NCBI GenBank assembly: GCA_028727785.1
Contig: JAQYNQ010000064.1
Location: 1 to 64,000 of the forward strand
Reading direction: 5' to 3'
DNA length: 64,000 nucleotides
Source of the DNA: Eubacteriaceae bacterium
GTDB lineage: Bacteria > Bacillota > Clostridia > Peptostreptococcales > Anaerovoracaceae
The notes below the pieces were generated by a model, which worked only from the letters and a program-made list of their open reading frames with translations, was not told where the DNA came from and made no database searches. The position numbers and the translations under genes were made by a program. Of the stretch, positions 1 to 10,100 are shown piece after piece; position 1 is the first letter of the stretch, and the number at the start of each line of letters is the position of its first letter.

Positions 1-1
1 G

Positions 2-1456
2 GGTCAGCCTGTTAACCTTACCGAAACTGCTGTTGAAAGGCTTGCAAAAGGTTTTGTTTACTGGTTATCTAATGCAGCTGATAAAAAAGCTGCTGATCTT
101 ATTATTTCAATTGGACGTGATCCAAGGCTTTCAGGCGAAGCTATTGCTGCAACTTTTATTAACGCTGTTTCTGCACTGGGATGCCAGGTTCTGGATGCCG
201 GGTTAGCATCCACACCTGCCATGTTTATGTCTACAGTGTTTGAAGAATACAATTGCGATGGTGCAGTAATGATTACAGCAAGTCACCTCCCATGGAACAG
301 AAACGGACTAAAATTTTTCAGTAAAGACGGCGGTTTGGAAAAAGGAGATATTACTGACATCATCACTTTTGCCGAGTCAGATTCTATTTTGAACTCCATG
401 GTATCCGGTTCAGCTAAAGAACCTGTTTCAATTCCTTTGCTGGATACATACGCTGCTTACCTGCGCAATCTTATTGCAGAGGGTGTAGATGCAGGAGAGA
501 GACCCCTTGAAGGCATGAAGATTATCGTGGATGCAGGCAACGGATCAGGAGGTTTCTATGCTTCACATGTGCTTGCTCCTCTTGGTGCAGATGTTTCTAC
601 AAGTCAGTTCCTTGAGCCTGACGGTAGCTTTCCTAATCACGCACCAAACCCTGAAGATAAGGCCGCTATGAAGTCCATCTGCGATAAAGTTAAGGCATCT
701 GACGTTGATCTGGGTCTTATTTTCGATACCGATGTAGACCGTTCGTCAGCTGTAGATGAAAACGGTAATGAAATCAACCGCAACGCAATTGTTGCCATGG
801 CTGCTGCTCTTATCGCTATAGATCATCCCGGTACAACCATTGTAACTGACAGTATTACAAGCAATCAGCTTACCGCATTTCTGGAAAACTGCCTGGGACT
901 TAAGCATTTACGTTTCAAACGCGGTTACAGAAATGTTATCAATAAAGCTATTGAGTTAAATAATTCCGGAATTGACAGCCAGCTTGCTATTGAAACTTCC
1001 GGACACGGTGCATATAAGGAGAATTACTTCCTCGATGACGGTGCATACCTGGCAACAAAAATCGTAATTAAAGCAGCTAAGTTAAAGCAGGTCGGAGAAT
1101 CCATCTCCGCTGTCCTTGCTTCTCTTGAGCAGCCAAAGGAAGCTGAAGAAATCAGATTCCCAATCACTGTAGATGATTTCGGTCCATATGGGGATGCGAT
1201 TCTTGAGGAACTGAGCAATCTGTTCGAGTCAGGACAGGTTAAAGGTGCAAGTCTTGTGTCACCAAATTATGAGGGCATAAGAGTAAACTTTAACTTGCCA
1301 TCGTTTACAGGCTGGTTCCTGCTTCGTAAATCTCTTCATGACCCTATTATGCCACTTAACATCGAAAGTGATACAGACGGAGGCTGTGCTGAAATCCGCA
1401 AGGTGCTCAAACCACTGCTAAGCGGTTATGAAGGACTGAATACTGATTCACTTTAA
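2..1456 (+). CDS. Phosphomannomutase/phosphoglucomutase family protein, 5'-truncated by window start
   Basis: Open frame continues upstream of the ATG at 221 to the window edge (GQPVNLTETAVERL...ISIGRDPRLSGEAI...). TASHLPWNRNGLKFF phosphoserine loop, DTDVDRS metal loop. Confidence 0.88.
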   Translation, partial: GQPVNLTETAVERLAKGFVYWLSNAADKKAADLIISIGRDPRLSGEAIAATFINAVSALGCQVLDAGLASTPAMFMSTVFEEYNCDGAVMITASHLPWNRNGLKFFSKDGGLEKGDITDIITFAESDSILNSMVSGSAKEPVSIPLLDTYAAYLRNLIAEGVDAGERPLEGMKIIVDAGNGSGGFYASHVLAPLGADVSTSQFLEPDGSFPNHAPNPEDKAAMKSICDKVKASDVDLGLIFDTDVDRSSAVDENGNEINRNAIVAMAAALIAIDHPGTTIVTDSITSNQLTAFLENCLGLKHLRFKRGYRNVINKAIELNNSGIDSQLAIETSGHGAYKENYFLDDGAYLATKIVIKAAKLKQVGESISAVLASLEQPKEAEEIRFPITVDDFGPYGDAILEELSNLFESGQVKGASLVSPNYEGIRVNFNLPSFTGWFLLRKSLHDPIMPLNIESDTDGGCAEIRKVLKPLLSGYEGLNTDSL

Positions 1457-1507
1457 AGTAACAAAAGGGCAACAAAATTCCCGCCAATTCCATAAATGTT
1501 TCGCACG

Positions 1508-1550
1508 GGCATAAACGTTGAAAAATCAATGCTTATGCCTGTTTTTTATT
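1508..1550 (+). terminator. Rho-independent terminator of phosphohexomutase gene
   Basis: GGCATAAACGTTGA-AAAA-TCAATGCTTATGCC hairpin (one mismatch, one GU) followed by TGTTTTTTATT. Confidence 0.75.
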
Positions 1551-1647
1551 GCAGAATTTCCGTTGGCACGGACCGTCTATTTATATGTGCAGTTAATTGC
1601 ACAGGGGGGTAACCGAAATGAAAGTAAAAGAGAAGTTTTCCTATTCT

Positions 1648-2505
1648 TTAGTAGATGTGTGGTGCTGCCAGTTCTCTCAGCATAGCAATCTCATCGGCGT
1701 AACCTTCAAGTCCGTCCTGAGGTGTCTCCAGAATACAAGGCAGTCCTCGCAGATTCGGATGAGTAATAACCCTTACAATTGCTTCTGTGCCGATATGCCC
1801 CTCACCGATGCAGGCATGTCTGTCCTTGCGGGCTCCCAGCGGGTTTTTGCTGTCGTTGATATGCAGCGCCTTCAGTCTGTCCAACCCGATGATCCGGTCA
1901 AAGTCCTCAAGAATCTCTTCAAGGCTGTTGACAACATCATAACCTCCGTCATTAATATGACATGTATCCAGACACACTCCCATTTTCTCATTATGTATAA
2001 CGCCGCTGATTATCTCGGCCAGTTCTTCGAAGCGGCTTCCCACTTCGCTGCCTTTTCCTGCCATGGTTTCCAGCAGAACGGTGGTGGACTGCTCCGGTGT
2101 AATCACCTGATTCAGGGTCTCGCAGATCATTGCAATTCCCCTCTCTGTGCCCTGTCCGACGTGACTTCCCGGATGAATGTTATAATAATTTCCCGGTAAA
2201 TACTCCATCCTTTCCAGGTCGTCAGCCATGGCCATCAAAGCGAACTCTCTGGTCTTTGCCGTTCCTGAGCATGGATTAAGCGTGTATGGGGCGTGGGCCA
2301 CCAGCTTGCCAAAATTGTTCTCTTCCATTATCTTTCTCAGACCATCAACATCAGCCGGGTCGATTGACTTGGCACCTCCTCCTCGAGGATTTCTGGTAAA
2401 AAAGGCAAATGTATTTGCTCCTATTTTTATTGCATCCTTTCCCATTCCGGCAAACCCGCCGGTAGTGGAAAGATGACATCCTATATATATCTGTTTCTCG
2501 TTCAT
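1648..2505 (-). CDS. nfo: Deoxyribonuclease IV (endonuclease IV, AP endonuclease)
   Basis: 285 aa; [70 protein letters not shown]. Confidence 0.93.
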   Translation of the reverse strand: MNEKQIYIGCHLSTTGGFAGMGKDAIKIGANTFAFFTRNPRGGGAKSIDPADVDGLRKIMEENNFGKLVAHAPYTLNPCSGTAKTREFALMAMADDLERMEYLPGNYYNIHPGSHVGQGTERGIAMICETLNQVITPEQSTTVLLETMAGKGSEVGSRFEELAEIISGVIHNEKMGVCLDTCHINDGGYDVVNSLEEILEDFDRIIGLDRLKALHINDSKNPLGARKDRHACIGEGHIGTEAIVRVITHPNLRGLPCILETPQDGLEGYADEIAMLRELAAPHIY

Positions 2506-2575
2506 TTTTTAATCGGTCTCCTCATTTAGTTCTTTAGAAATGTTTATACCCGGTTTACGACATATTACTCGCTTC

Positions 2576-2618
2576 AAAAACACCCAAAGGCGAGATCTTC
2601 AATAGATTCTCGCCTTTG
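2576..2618 (-). terminator. Rho-independent terminator downstream of orr
   Basis: Perfect 11-bp stem CAAAGGCGAGA/TCTCGCCTTTG (2585-2618); minus-strand continuation GGTGTTTTTG. Confidence 0.65.
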
Positions 2619-2683
2619 AATGGATTCAGTCTGCTGCAAAGTCACACAGCCGGCCGAATCAAGTCGCACAAATACCAATTAGA

Positions 2684-3778
2684 TTATCTGATGTATACTC
2701 TGTCAACATATGGGCTTGTTGCTACCTTAAGCATTCCGCCGTAGCCAAGCTCAAATTCAACTACATCACCAACCTGATACTCTCTGTCACAGTGAGTAAC
2801 ATCTAGGATGATGTGGTCTGAGCTTCCTCCCATGATTTCGATCTGGCTGTCAACAGGAGTCATGCTGCCAAGATCAGTATCCTGCTTTCCTACTCCTATG
2901 ATAGCTCTCTTCATAATTCCTCTGTCTTCGTAATATGGCTTTTCGCCAAATGCATCTACGCCAACTTCGCCGATTGGAAGTGATGGTTTTTCCTTTAGCT
3001 CGATAATCTGAGCCTGAAGGATAAGAGCATCGCTAACAGTACCGGGAAGTTTTGTTTCATAGGCTGTGTCATTACCCAGAAGGAATGATTCACCCAGTCT
3101 CAGGTTGTTGATTCCTTCAGGAAGTTCTCCCTTGTCTACCAGGTAGATTGAGCTGGAGTTTCCGCCTGAAATCATTTCCAGCTTGATTCCATATTTTTCT
3201 TCAATTTTTCTGCCGATTTCAACCAGCTGTGAAAGGTTTTCATTCTTAGGAATGATTGCACCATAGCAGGTCAGGTTAACACCGATTCCGTACAGGTTGA
3301 TGTTTTCCATTGCAAGAATTTCTTCAACAGCTTCAAAAATAAGTTCTTCGTTTTGGAAGAAGATACCTTCTCTAAGATCACCAAGGTCAATCATCAGAAG
3401 GATGTCGTGAACCTTTTTAGCCTTTGCAGCTTCCCTGTTAAGCAGTCTGATAGTTGATAATTCTGAGTTAAATGAAAGGTCAACATACTTAACAACATCT
3501 TCAACCTCACTGTGCATTGGGATTCTTAGAAGAACAGTCTTCTTCCCATGGTTTCTTACCATTTTAGCAAAACTTGCAATGTTCTTTACTCTTGAATCTG
3601 CGATAAAGTCAACAGCTTCGCTTCTTGCAAGCATTTTTACCATTTCCTTATCTGCACACAGTCCCTTAGTTACGATCATCAGGGAACAGTTGCCATGATC
3701 TTTTGTGATTGTTGCGCATGCATCAAGGTTTCCCTGAAGCTTCTTCAAATCAATTACTAGTCTTGGATACATTTTCAT
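2684..3778 (-). CDS. orr: Ornithine racemase (PLP-dependent alanine racemase-like)
   Basis: Alanine-racemase N-domain with MIVTKGLCAD lysine region; adjacent to ornithine aminomutase genes. Confidence 0.8.
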   Translation of the reverse strand: MKMYPRLVIDLKKLQGNLDACATITKDHGNCSLMIVTKGLCADKEMVKMLARSEAVDFIADSRVKNIASFAKMVRNHGKKTVLLRIPMHSEVEDVVKYVDLSFNSELSTIRLLNREAAKAKKVHDILLMIDLGDLREGIFFQNEELIFEAVEEILAMENINLYGIGVNLTCYGAIIPKNENLSQLVEIGRKIEEKYGIKLEMISGGNSSSIYLVDKGELPEGINNLRLGESFLLGNDTAYETKLPGTVSDALILQAQIIELKEKPSLPIGEVGVDAFGEKPYYEDRGIMKRAIIGVGKQDTDLGSMTPVDSQIEIMGGSSDHIILDVTHCDREYQVGDVVEFELGYGGMLKVATSPYVDRVYIR

Positions 3779-3797
3779 TCTCTCCTCTTTAAAAAAT

Positions 3798-5513
3798 CTA
3801 CTCTACTCTATTTGGGCAGTTTCTTCTGGTGCAGTGCTTGCAGTCGTGAGTACAATCACCCATGTACTGTCCCTGGGCTTCCCATTTGCCCTGAACTCCT
3901 CCACCGGCTCTTAATCCTGCCTTATCATCCATGCCAACATTTGGCTTCTTGCCCAGCTCATGTGCTCCGCCAATAGGTTCGTCTTCCTTGAAAGCACTCA
4001 TATCATAGCCCATTGCTTCACATTCTTCAATATGCTTTTTGTACTCGGCATCTCTTTCCTCAGCCTCTCTGGCTTCTCTTTCAACTTCAGCCATGAACTT
4101 TGCGCCGGAAACAATTGTTTCGTCATTTTTCTTTTCAGGGAATTTCATGCCTAAGCTCTTTTCAAGAAGTCTGATTGCACCTTCTCTGTGCGTCTTTGAT
4201 AAAACTCCGAGTGATGCCATGATATAATCGTTGTCAACCAGAATCTTTGCATGGTCTGTAGGGAACAGCATCATTCCTGTTTCATTATGCTTTGCTATTT
4301 CTTCCATGATTTCAACTCTGTGCGGAAGTCTTGTCAAAGCTCCTCCTGTTCCTACGATATACTTAACCTGAGTTAAATCTTTTCCTTCAGCGACAGTGCT
4401 TCTTCCGGAAGGACCATATATATATCTGATAATTCCGGCGTGTCTTTCAACAGCCTTAAGAACTGCTTCCTTAGTCAATCTTTCAACCAGCTTGATTTCG
4501 TCTTCATTCTTTGGAATTGCAACATAGCTTTCAAGAGTTGCGTCAAGATCGATTCCCATCTTTTCACATTCTTTTCTCAGCTTTTCTTCTCCGATGGACT
4601 CGATAACCTTCATTCTGTTTACGTATACTCCCAGGTCACCTTCTACTGTTCTCTTTGCTTTAGGTTCTGGCGCAACCATAATTCTTGCAATTTTGTCTGA
4701 TTCCATAGCTACTGAGTGAAGGTCTGTTGTCGCTCCACCAACGTCCAGAACTATTAAATCTCCCAGACAATCGTAAAGAAGCTTGGTACATTCCATAACG
4801 GCACCCGGAGTAGGAATAATCGGTCCACTTACCATGTCTCTTACGTGTTCCATACCCGGTGCGTGGATAATATGATCTTCAAAAGCGTCCTGAATTACCT
4901 TTCTGCATGGTTCTACGTTCAGGTCGTCAATTTTAGGATATACATTTTCAACGTTATATAGCTGCTGACCACTCTCTTCGTCGAAGATAAGCTTCATTTC
5001 TTCCTGGTTTTCAATATTGCCTGCATAAATAACAGGAATTTTCAGACCCATTGATCTGATCATTTCAGCATTATCCAGTGCTGTATCTCTTTCACCGTAG
5101 TCTACACCTCCGGCAATCAGAATCAGATTAGGATTGATTTCCTTAATCTTTGCAATATCTGTTCTTCTCAGTCTGCCTGCGGTAATGTAGTGAATAATGC
5201 CCCCTGCACCCAGAGCAGCTTCCTTTGCTGCTTTTGCTGTCATATCATAAACCAGGCCGTGAACTGTCATTTTCAGTCCACCTGCTGCAGATGATGTGGC
5301 AAGCATTTCGTCGTATTCCAGACTGTCGATACCCATTTTTTTGCACAGATCGTCTATTGCTCCCTGTAAACCTATTCTTACATCCCCAGCAAGAACAGAA
5401 GTTGGAGCCTGACCCTGAGCCCAGAATACAGGGTTTTCTGTATCTAAATCCTTAAATGCATTTACAACGGTTGTAGTTGAACCGATTTCAGCTACTAATA
5501 CATCTACTTTCAT
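3798..5513 (-). CDS. MutL/GlmL-like ASKHA ATPase associated with B12-dependent aminomutase
   Basis: VAEIGSTTTVVNAF, VLDVGGATTDLHSV, YIVGTGGALTRLP; Cys-rich C-terminus; adjacent to oraE. Confidence 0.82.
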   Translation of the reverse strand: MKVDVLVAEIGSTTTVVNAFKDLDTENPVFWAQGQAPTSVLAGDVRIGLQGAIDDLCKKMGIDSLEYDEMLATSSAAGGLKMTVHGLVYDMTAKAAKEAALGAGGIIHYITAGRLRRTDIAKIKEINPNLILIAGGVDYGERDTALDNAEMIRSMGLKIPVIYAGNIENQEEMKLIFDEESGQQLYNVENVYPKIDDLNVEPCRKVIQDAFEDHIIHAPGMEHVRDMVSGPIIPTPGAVMECTKLLYDCLGDLIVLDVGGATTDLHSVAMESDKIARIMVAPEPKAKRTVEGDLGVYVNRMKVIESIGEEKLRKECEKMGIDLDATLESYVAIPKNEDEIKLVERLTKEAVLKAVERHAGIIRYIYGPSGRSTVAEGKDLTQVKYIVGTGGALTRLPHRVEIMEEIAKHNETGMMLFPTDHAKILVDNDYIMASLGVLSKTHREGAIRLLEKSLGMKFPEKKNDETIVSGAKFMAEVEREAREAEERDAEYKKHIEECEAMGYDMSAFKEDEPIGGAHELGKKPNVGMDDKAGLRAGGGVQGKWEAQGQYMGDCTHDCKHCTRRNCPNRVE

Positions 5514-5600
5514 TTAAATTACCTCCCTCTCAAGATATTTAATAAATCCATACAGCAAACTGCCTTCATTTGTTCTATGCATTTATTAACATTCTCTTTT

Positions 5601-5630
5601 AAAAAAGGGGATCGGGCTCTGCCCGTCCCC
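5601..5630 (-). terminator. Hairpin terminator between oraE and the mutL-like gene
   Basis: GGGGATCGGGC-TCT-GCCCGTCCCC; minus-strand copy followed by TTTTTT. Confidence 0.65.
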
Positions 5631-5663
5631 TTAATAGTTTGCTTTATAAGCTTAAAGATCAGA

Positions 5664-7880
5664 TTATAAGTCTCCTCTTCTTCTCATAGCTTCTTCTGCC
5701 AGGAATGTAGCTACGTCGATACCGTGAGAGTCTCTTCCGAATCCTGCATCGATACCAGTCTTAACAGCATCTTCAGGAATTACCTGAGTACCACCTGCTG
5801 CGATAATAACCTTATCTCTGATACCCTTTTCAACTGCAAGATCGTTGATTCTCTTCATGTTCTTGTAGTGGATATTGTCGTGTGAAATAATTGTTGAAGC
5901 TAAGATAGCATCAGCATTTAATTCGATAGCTGCATCAACAAGCTTTTCAACCGGAACTGAAGTTCCAAGGTAGTTAACTTTGATACCCCATTTTTCGATT
6001 CCGCCGTGCTTGATGTTGATGATTTCACGAAGACCTACTGAGTGTTCGTCTTCACCAACTGTACCGCAAACTACTACCATTGGATGTTCTGAGAACTCCT
6101 TGAATAGAGTTGCATCATCCAGGTGATGTGGTTCAGGTGGAATTTCAAGGTTAGTTGGGTCTACGTCGAATGTAAGTTTACCCTTTAATTCGATTCTTGT
6201 ACCTTCAGCTTCCTGCATTACTTCCTTACTGATAACTGTTGGTTCTTCCAGACCTAGCTTTCTACCGATTTCAACAGCAACTGCTTCTGCCATTCTTGCG
6301 TTTGTAGGAATCATCATAGTAATCATGATAGTTCCATCTGCGCACCATTCCATTTCAGGCTTGATTGCTTCGCCGTCCAGGTATTTTTCAACCTTTTCTA
6401 GTCTTCTATCTACGCAGTCTTCTTCATCTAATTCATCGATGTATACGATCTTGCTTCTGTCTTCGAATGTACATCCGCCGATTAGAGCTGCTGGATCTGC
6501 TGGATCTCCACCGTACTGTTCAACGTTGTTGTAACCGAAGTGAGCTGTTACTGGAGCCATGTAGTCTTCTTCTCTTTCGAAGATGTATCCATAGCCTACG
6601 CCGCCTTCAATCTTTCTAGCGATACCGTCGCCATTTCTTTCAGGATATCTTGCTGAGTCAACGAAGAATCCTTCCTGTACAGCCTGGAAGTATCCGCCAA
6701 CTTCGATGATTTCTTCCATGAACAGAACTGCTCTTTCCTTGATGTCTCTTGCCATTTCGCGAAGAGGTCCATCCTTCTTCAGTTCAACCATTTCCATTAA
6801 GCCATCCATACCAACTAGAGCCTGCTTAGCATTGTCGCAAGCTTCCATGTTGTAGATGTGCCATGGAACGTTTCTTCCTTCGTCAGGAGTGATTGTTGAC
6901 TGAATATCAGCGCTAGTTAACTTGGAAATGAACATGTTCATTACGTGAGTTACTGTAGCTTCTCTAGCTGATGAGCAGATATACTTAGTGTTCTGCTGTG
7001 CTCTCATCTTGTATCTTCCGCAGAAGTCACGAAGTGCTACTGCATATGGAAGGTCATAGTACATACAAGGTGCAGGTGTTGCAGTTGGAGGTACTGTTGA
7101 TAGAGCGATATGATCAGGCTTGATACCAACTTTTTCTGAGAATAATGAGTTGATAGCGTGCTGAACGATAAGTTCAGGCATTACCTTCCATGCTTCTCTT
7201 GCTGTAGCGTTTGCGTTATGAGCTCCGTCAATCTGAAGAATGTCAGCCCATGCAAGAATCTTCTTGGATTCGCAAGCGTCTACGAATGATCTTACGCAGT
7301 TGATATCTCTATAAAGTACGTTGTACTGAGGGTCCTGGTGAGCTCCGTTGATACCTTCTTCAGCGAACATTACTGCTACGTCTGGACCAGCTACGCCGGA
7401 TACGTATGAATGATAGTTGATTGGACGACCAACTTCATCTTCGATAATGTCCAGAGCCTTTCTCTGAGCTCTAACCTGTTTTCTAGTTACAGGAATACCA
7501 CCGATACCCTGTGGAGTACCTTCCATCAGTCCATCGATGTGGGACTGACCCATGTGTCTGATAACCATGATATGGTCTGCACCATGCCATGCTGCCATTC
7601 TCATTCTTCTGATATCGTCTTCGAATCTTCCGGAAGCGATTTCAGTAGTGATTACTGGAAGTGGCTGTGGGTCGATATTTTCAAAGAACTTTGCCGGTGG
7701 AAGACCAACACTGTTCTGTAGAGGTTCGGATGCATCATGATATTCGAAAGGTCCCATCTTGATTCCAGGAGCAGGCTTTCTCCATACCCAACCTCTTCTT
7801 CTTGGTTCATACTTATCTAGGTCTTTTAAGATTTCTCTTACATCTAGTTTTTCATTTGGCTGTAATTTGATTTCTGACAT
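5664..7880 (-). CDS. oraE: D-ornithine 4,5-aminomutase large subunit (B12/PLP)
   Basis: 738 aa; C-terminal B12-binding DxHxxG motif (GEDEHSVGL); partner OraS immediately upstream. Confidence 0.93.
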   Translation of the reverse strand: MSEIKLQPNEKLDVREILKDLDKYEPRRRGWVWRKPAPGIKMGPFEYHDASEPLQNSVGLPPAKFFENIDPQPLPVITTEIASGRFEDDIRRMRMAAWHGADHIMVIRHMGQSHIDGLMEGTPQGIGGIPVTRKQVRAQRKALDIIEDEVGRPINYHSYVSGVAGPDVAVMFAEEGINGAHQDPQYNVLYRDINCVRSFVDACESKKILAWADILQIDGAHNANATAREAWKVMPELIVQHAINSLFSEKVGIKPDHIALSTVPPTATPAPCMYYDLPYAVALRDFCGRYKMRAQQNTKYICSSAREATVTHVMNMFISKLTSADIQSTITPDEGRNVPWHIYNMEACDNAKQALVGMDGLMEMVELKKDGPLREMARDIKERAVLFMEEIIEVGGYFQAVQEGFFVDSARYPERNGDGIARKIEGGVGYGYIFEREEDYMAPVTAHFGYNNVEQYGGDPADPAALIGGCTFEDRSKIVYIDELDEEDCVDRRLEKVEKYLDGEAIKPEMEWCADGTIMITMMIPTNARMAEAVAVEIGRKLGLEEPTVISKEVMQEAEGTRIELKGKLTFDVDPTNLEIPPEPHHLDDATLFKEFSEHPMVVVCGTVGEDEHSVGLREIINIKHGGIEKWGIKVNYLGTSVPVEKLVDAAIELNADAILASTIISHDNIHYKNMKRINDLAVEKGIRDKVIIAAGGTQVIPEDAVKTGIDAGFGRDSHGIDVATFLAEEAMRRRGDL

Positions 7881-7893
7881 CTTTTTATCCTCC

Positions 7894-8247
7894 CTACTTG
7901 AATAGTGCTACTGCATCATCCCAGTATTCACCCTGAGCAAGCTTCTGGCTAGCTTCTCTAATGGAGATGCCTTTTTCGTTAGCGATCTTGTAAACAACGT
8001 GACCGGTTCCATGTCCCATAAGTCCTCTGTCCATGCAACCTTCTACGATTTTCTGAGTGTCTAATGATGATACACCCATTCTTAGAAGAACAGCTCTTTC
8101 TACAGAAGGAGTTGTGTTCTTTCTTCCTAATTCAAGTAGAGGATCAACAACCTGAGCTGTTAATTCCCAGAATCTGTCGTATAATTCTTCGTCAGTAAGA
8201 TTTGCAATATGCGCTCTTCTCTGAGCGAAATCGTCTTCTCTTCTCAT
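7894..8247 (-). CDS. oraS: D-ornithine 4,5-aminomutase small subunit
   Basis: 117 aa ORF (MRREDDFAQRRAHIANLTDEELYDRFWEL...) adjacent to oraE. Confidence 0.9.
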   Translation of the reverse strand: MRREDDFAQRRAHIANLTDEELYDRFWELTAQVVDPLLELGRKNTTPSVERAVLLRMGVSSLDTQKIVEGCMDRGLMGHGTGHVVYKIANEKGISIREASQKLAQGEYWDDAVALFK

Positions 8248-8271
8248 TCTTTTTTTCTCCCTTATTCTCGA

Positions 8272-9681
8272 TTATAGTTCTGCTAGAGTTTCTTTTACGA
8301 ATGCTTCGTCAGTCTTAGTTTCTGCAATTAAGAACTTGATATCATCTTCAGTTAGATCTGCTGGAGCAAGACCGGACTTCTTAACAGCCTTCTTGATCAG
8401 AGATTTTCTGAAACGAGTGATATCTGCTTCCTTATACTTCATAAGACCTGGATCTGCAGGTAAAATCAGGTTTGTGCCTGGCTTATCTTCTTTTGGATCA
8501 CCGAATCTTACATCGATTCCGTTTTCCTTAGCAAATGCCAGCTGAGGCTGGATGTGCTTACCGGCACCTGTGTATTCAGTTTCAGATACAACAAGGATTG
8601 CATCTTCAGGAAGGTCCTGAGCCAGTGAGAATGCAGCTGCAAGAGCAGTGTTTCCTGCAGGTCCTCTTTCCAGACCTTCCAGGTTAGCAAGCATTTCAGT
8701 TGTATACATTACTTCACCCTGAGTAACTGTAACATATCTGTCCATATATCTTAATGGTCTTGCTGCTGAACGAGGAACGTCACTGTGGTCTGGATCTGTA
8801 GCATAAGGAACACCAAATCCAGTATGTCCTGTTGTACATGATTTCTTGTTAAAGTCAACGTCTGATGCCATTGAAAGACCAGTCAGGTCGATGGATGCAG
8901 CAACTACTGTAGCATCGCAGCCAGCCTTCTTAAGACCTCTGGCTGTACCTGTTACCATACCGCCACCTGCTGTAGTACATACTACCATGTCAGGATCCTT
9001 TCCTAGCTTTTCACGGCACTGCATAGCGATTTCATAACCTAATGTATCGATACCGGCGATACCAAATGGTGAATATAAGGATGCATTGAAGTATCCTGTA
9101 TCTTCAAGAATTGAAAGGAATGAATAGAATAATTCAGGTCCTACAGTAAGCTGTACAACTTCTGCACCTAAAGCTTCACATTTTCTTGCCTTTTCAACGA
9201 TTTCAGGCTGTCCAACTCCGTTTGAGTCGTAGCATTCCTGAACGATGATGCACTTTAATCCCTGCATAGCAGCCTGAGACGCAACTGCAGCACCATAGTT
9301 ACCTGATGTAGCTGCCATAACACCCTTGTATCCCAGCTTCTTAGCGTGAGCAACTGCACAGGCAGCACGTCTGTCTTTGAAAGAGCCGGATGCATTGCAG
9401 GCTTCGTCCTTAACAAAGATTCTTGCACCATATCCCGGCTTAGCATACTTTCTTGATAATGCTGTAATATTTCTCAGTTCAAGCAGCGGAGTGTTTCCTA
9501 CACCGTGTAATCCCTGAATTCTGTTGATTTCATCAAGAGTATATCCTGTTGAAGTCATAAGCTCATCATAATCGAATGCGATTGGAGATCTTTCGAATTC
9601 TGCATAGTCAAGACCTAGAGCGTTCTTCTGGATATCATTTGATCTTCCCATTACGGACTGATAGTCTTTTGCTAATGCCAT
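8272..9681 (-). CDS. ortB: 2-amino-4-ketopentanoate thiolase, beta subunit
   Basis: PLP fold-type II: KDEACNASGSFKDRRAACAVAHAKK, TSGNYGAAVAS; cluster context. Confidence 0.9.
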   Translation of the reverse strand: MALAKDYQSVMGRSNDIQKNALGLDYAEFERSPIAFDYDELMTSTGYTLDEINRIQGLHGVGNTPLLELRNITALSRKYAKPGYGARIFVKDEACNASGSFKDRRAACAVAHAKKLGYKGVMAATSGNYGAAVASQAAMQGLKCIIVQECYDSNGVGQPEIVEKARKCEALGAEVVQLTVGPELFYSFLSILEDTGYFNASLYSPFGIAGIDTLGYEIAMQCREKLGKDPDMVVCTTAGGGMVTGTARGLKKAGCDATVVAASIDLTGLSMASDVDFNKKSCTTGHTGFGVPYATDPDHSDVPRSAARPLRYMDRYVTVTQGEVMYTTEMLANLEGLERGPAGNTALAAAFSLAQDLPEDAILVVSETEYTGAGKHIQPQLAFAKENGIDVRFGDPKEDKPGTNLILPADPGLMKYKEADITRFRKSLIKKAVKKSGLAPADLTEDDIKFLIAETKTDEAFVKETLAEL

Positions 9682-9995
9682 TATTCTTCACCTCCAAATT
9701 TCATGATTTCTCTTAGTTGTCTGTCAATTTCGATAATTTCCGGAACGAAAACACCGTAGCTGTGATCATAATATGGAGCTTCTTCGATTAAAGTTCCCTT
9801 TTCAAGACGGCCTACTGCAGTCTTAACTGTTACTTCGTCTCCAACTTTAGCTTCTTCGTCCTGAAGAAAACCTTTAGTCCACTGCTGTAAATCACACTTC
9901 TTTGTGTCATCTGGTAATTTAGCAGTTCTTTCTTCTGCTTTAAGTACAACTGAGTGAATTCTCACCCAATCTCCTCTCTTTGCCATTGTAATCAT
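9681..9995 (-). CDS. ortA: 2-amino-4-ketopentanoate thiolase, alpha subunit
   Basis: 104 aa ORF directly upstream of ortB; cluster context. Confidence 0.88.
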   Translation of the reverse strand: MITMAKRGDWVRIHSVVLKAEERTAKLPDDTKKCDLQQWTKGFLQDEEAKVGDEVTVKTAVGRLEKGTLIEEAPYYDHSYGVFVPEIIEIDRQLREIMKFGGEE

Positions 9996-10015
9996 CTCCT
10001 ATCAGATTAAAATGA

Positions 10016-10054
10016 GCACACAAGCGGGAAGTAACTTTACCCCCGCTTCGTGCA
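10016..10054 (-). terminator. Hairpin between ord and ortA; possible attenuator or processing site
   Basis: GCACACAAGCGGG...CCCGCTTCGTGC stem; minus-strand exit only weakly T-rich. Confidence 0.35.
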
Positions 10055-10100
10055 AAAATATGTAATGTTATAGGTTAAAAACTTTCAACTCTAAATTGAA

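Noticed and set aside
1597-2199. 200-aa + strand ORF
   Set aside because: Fully antisense to the well-supported nfo gene; no family motifs.
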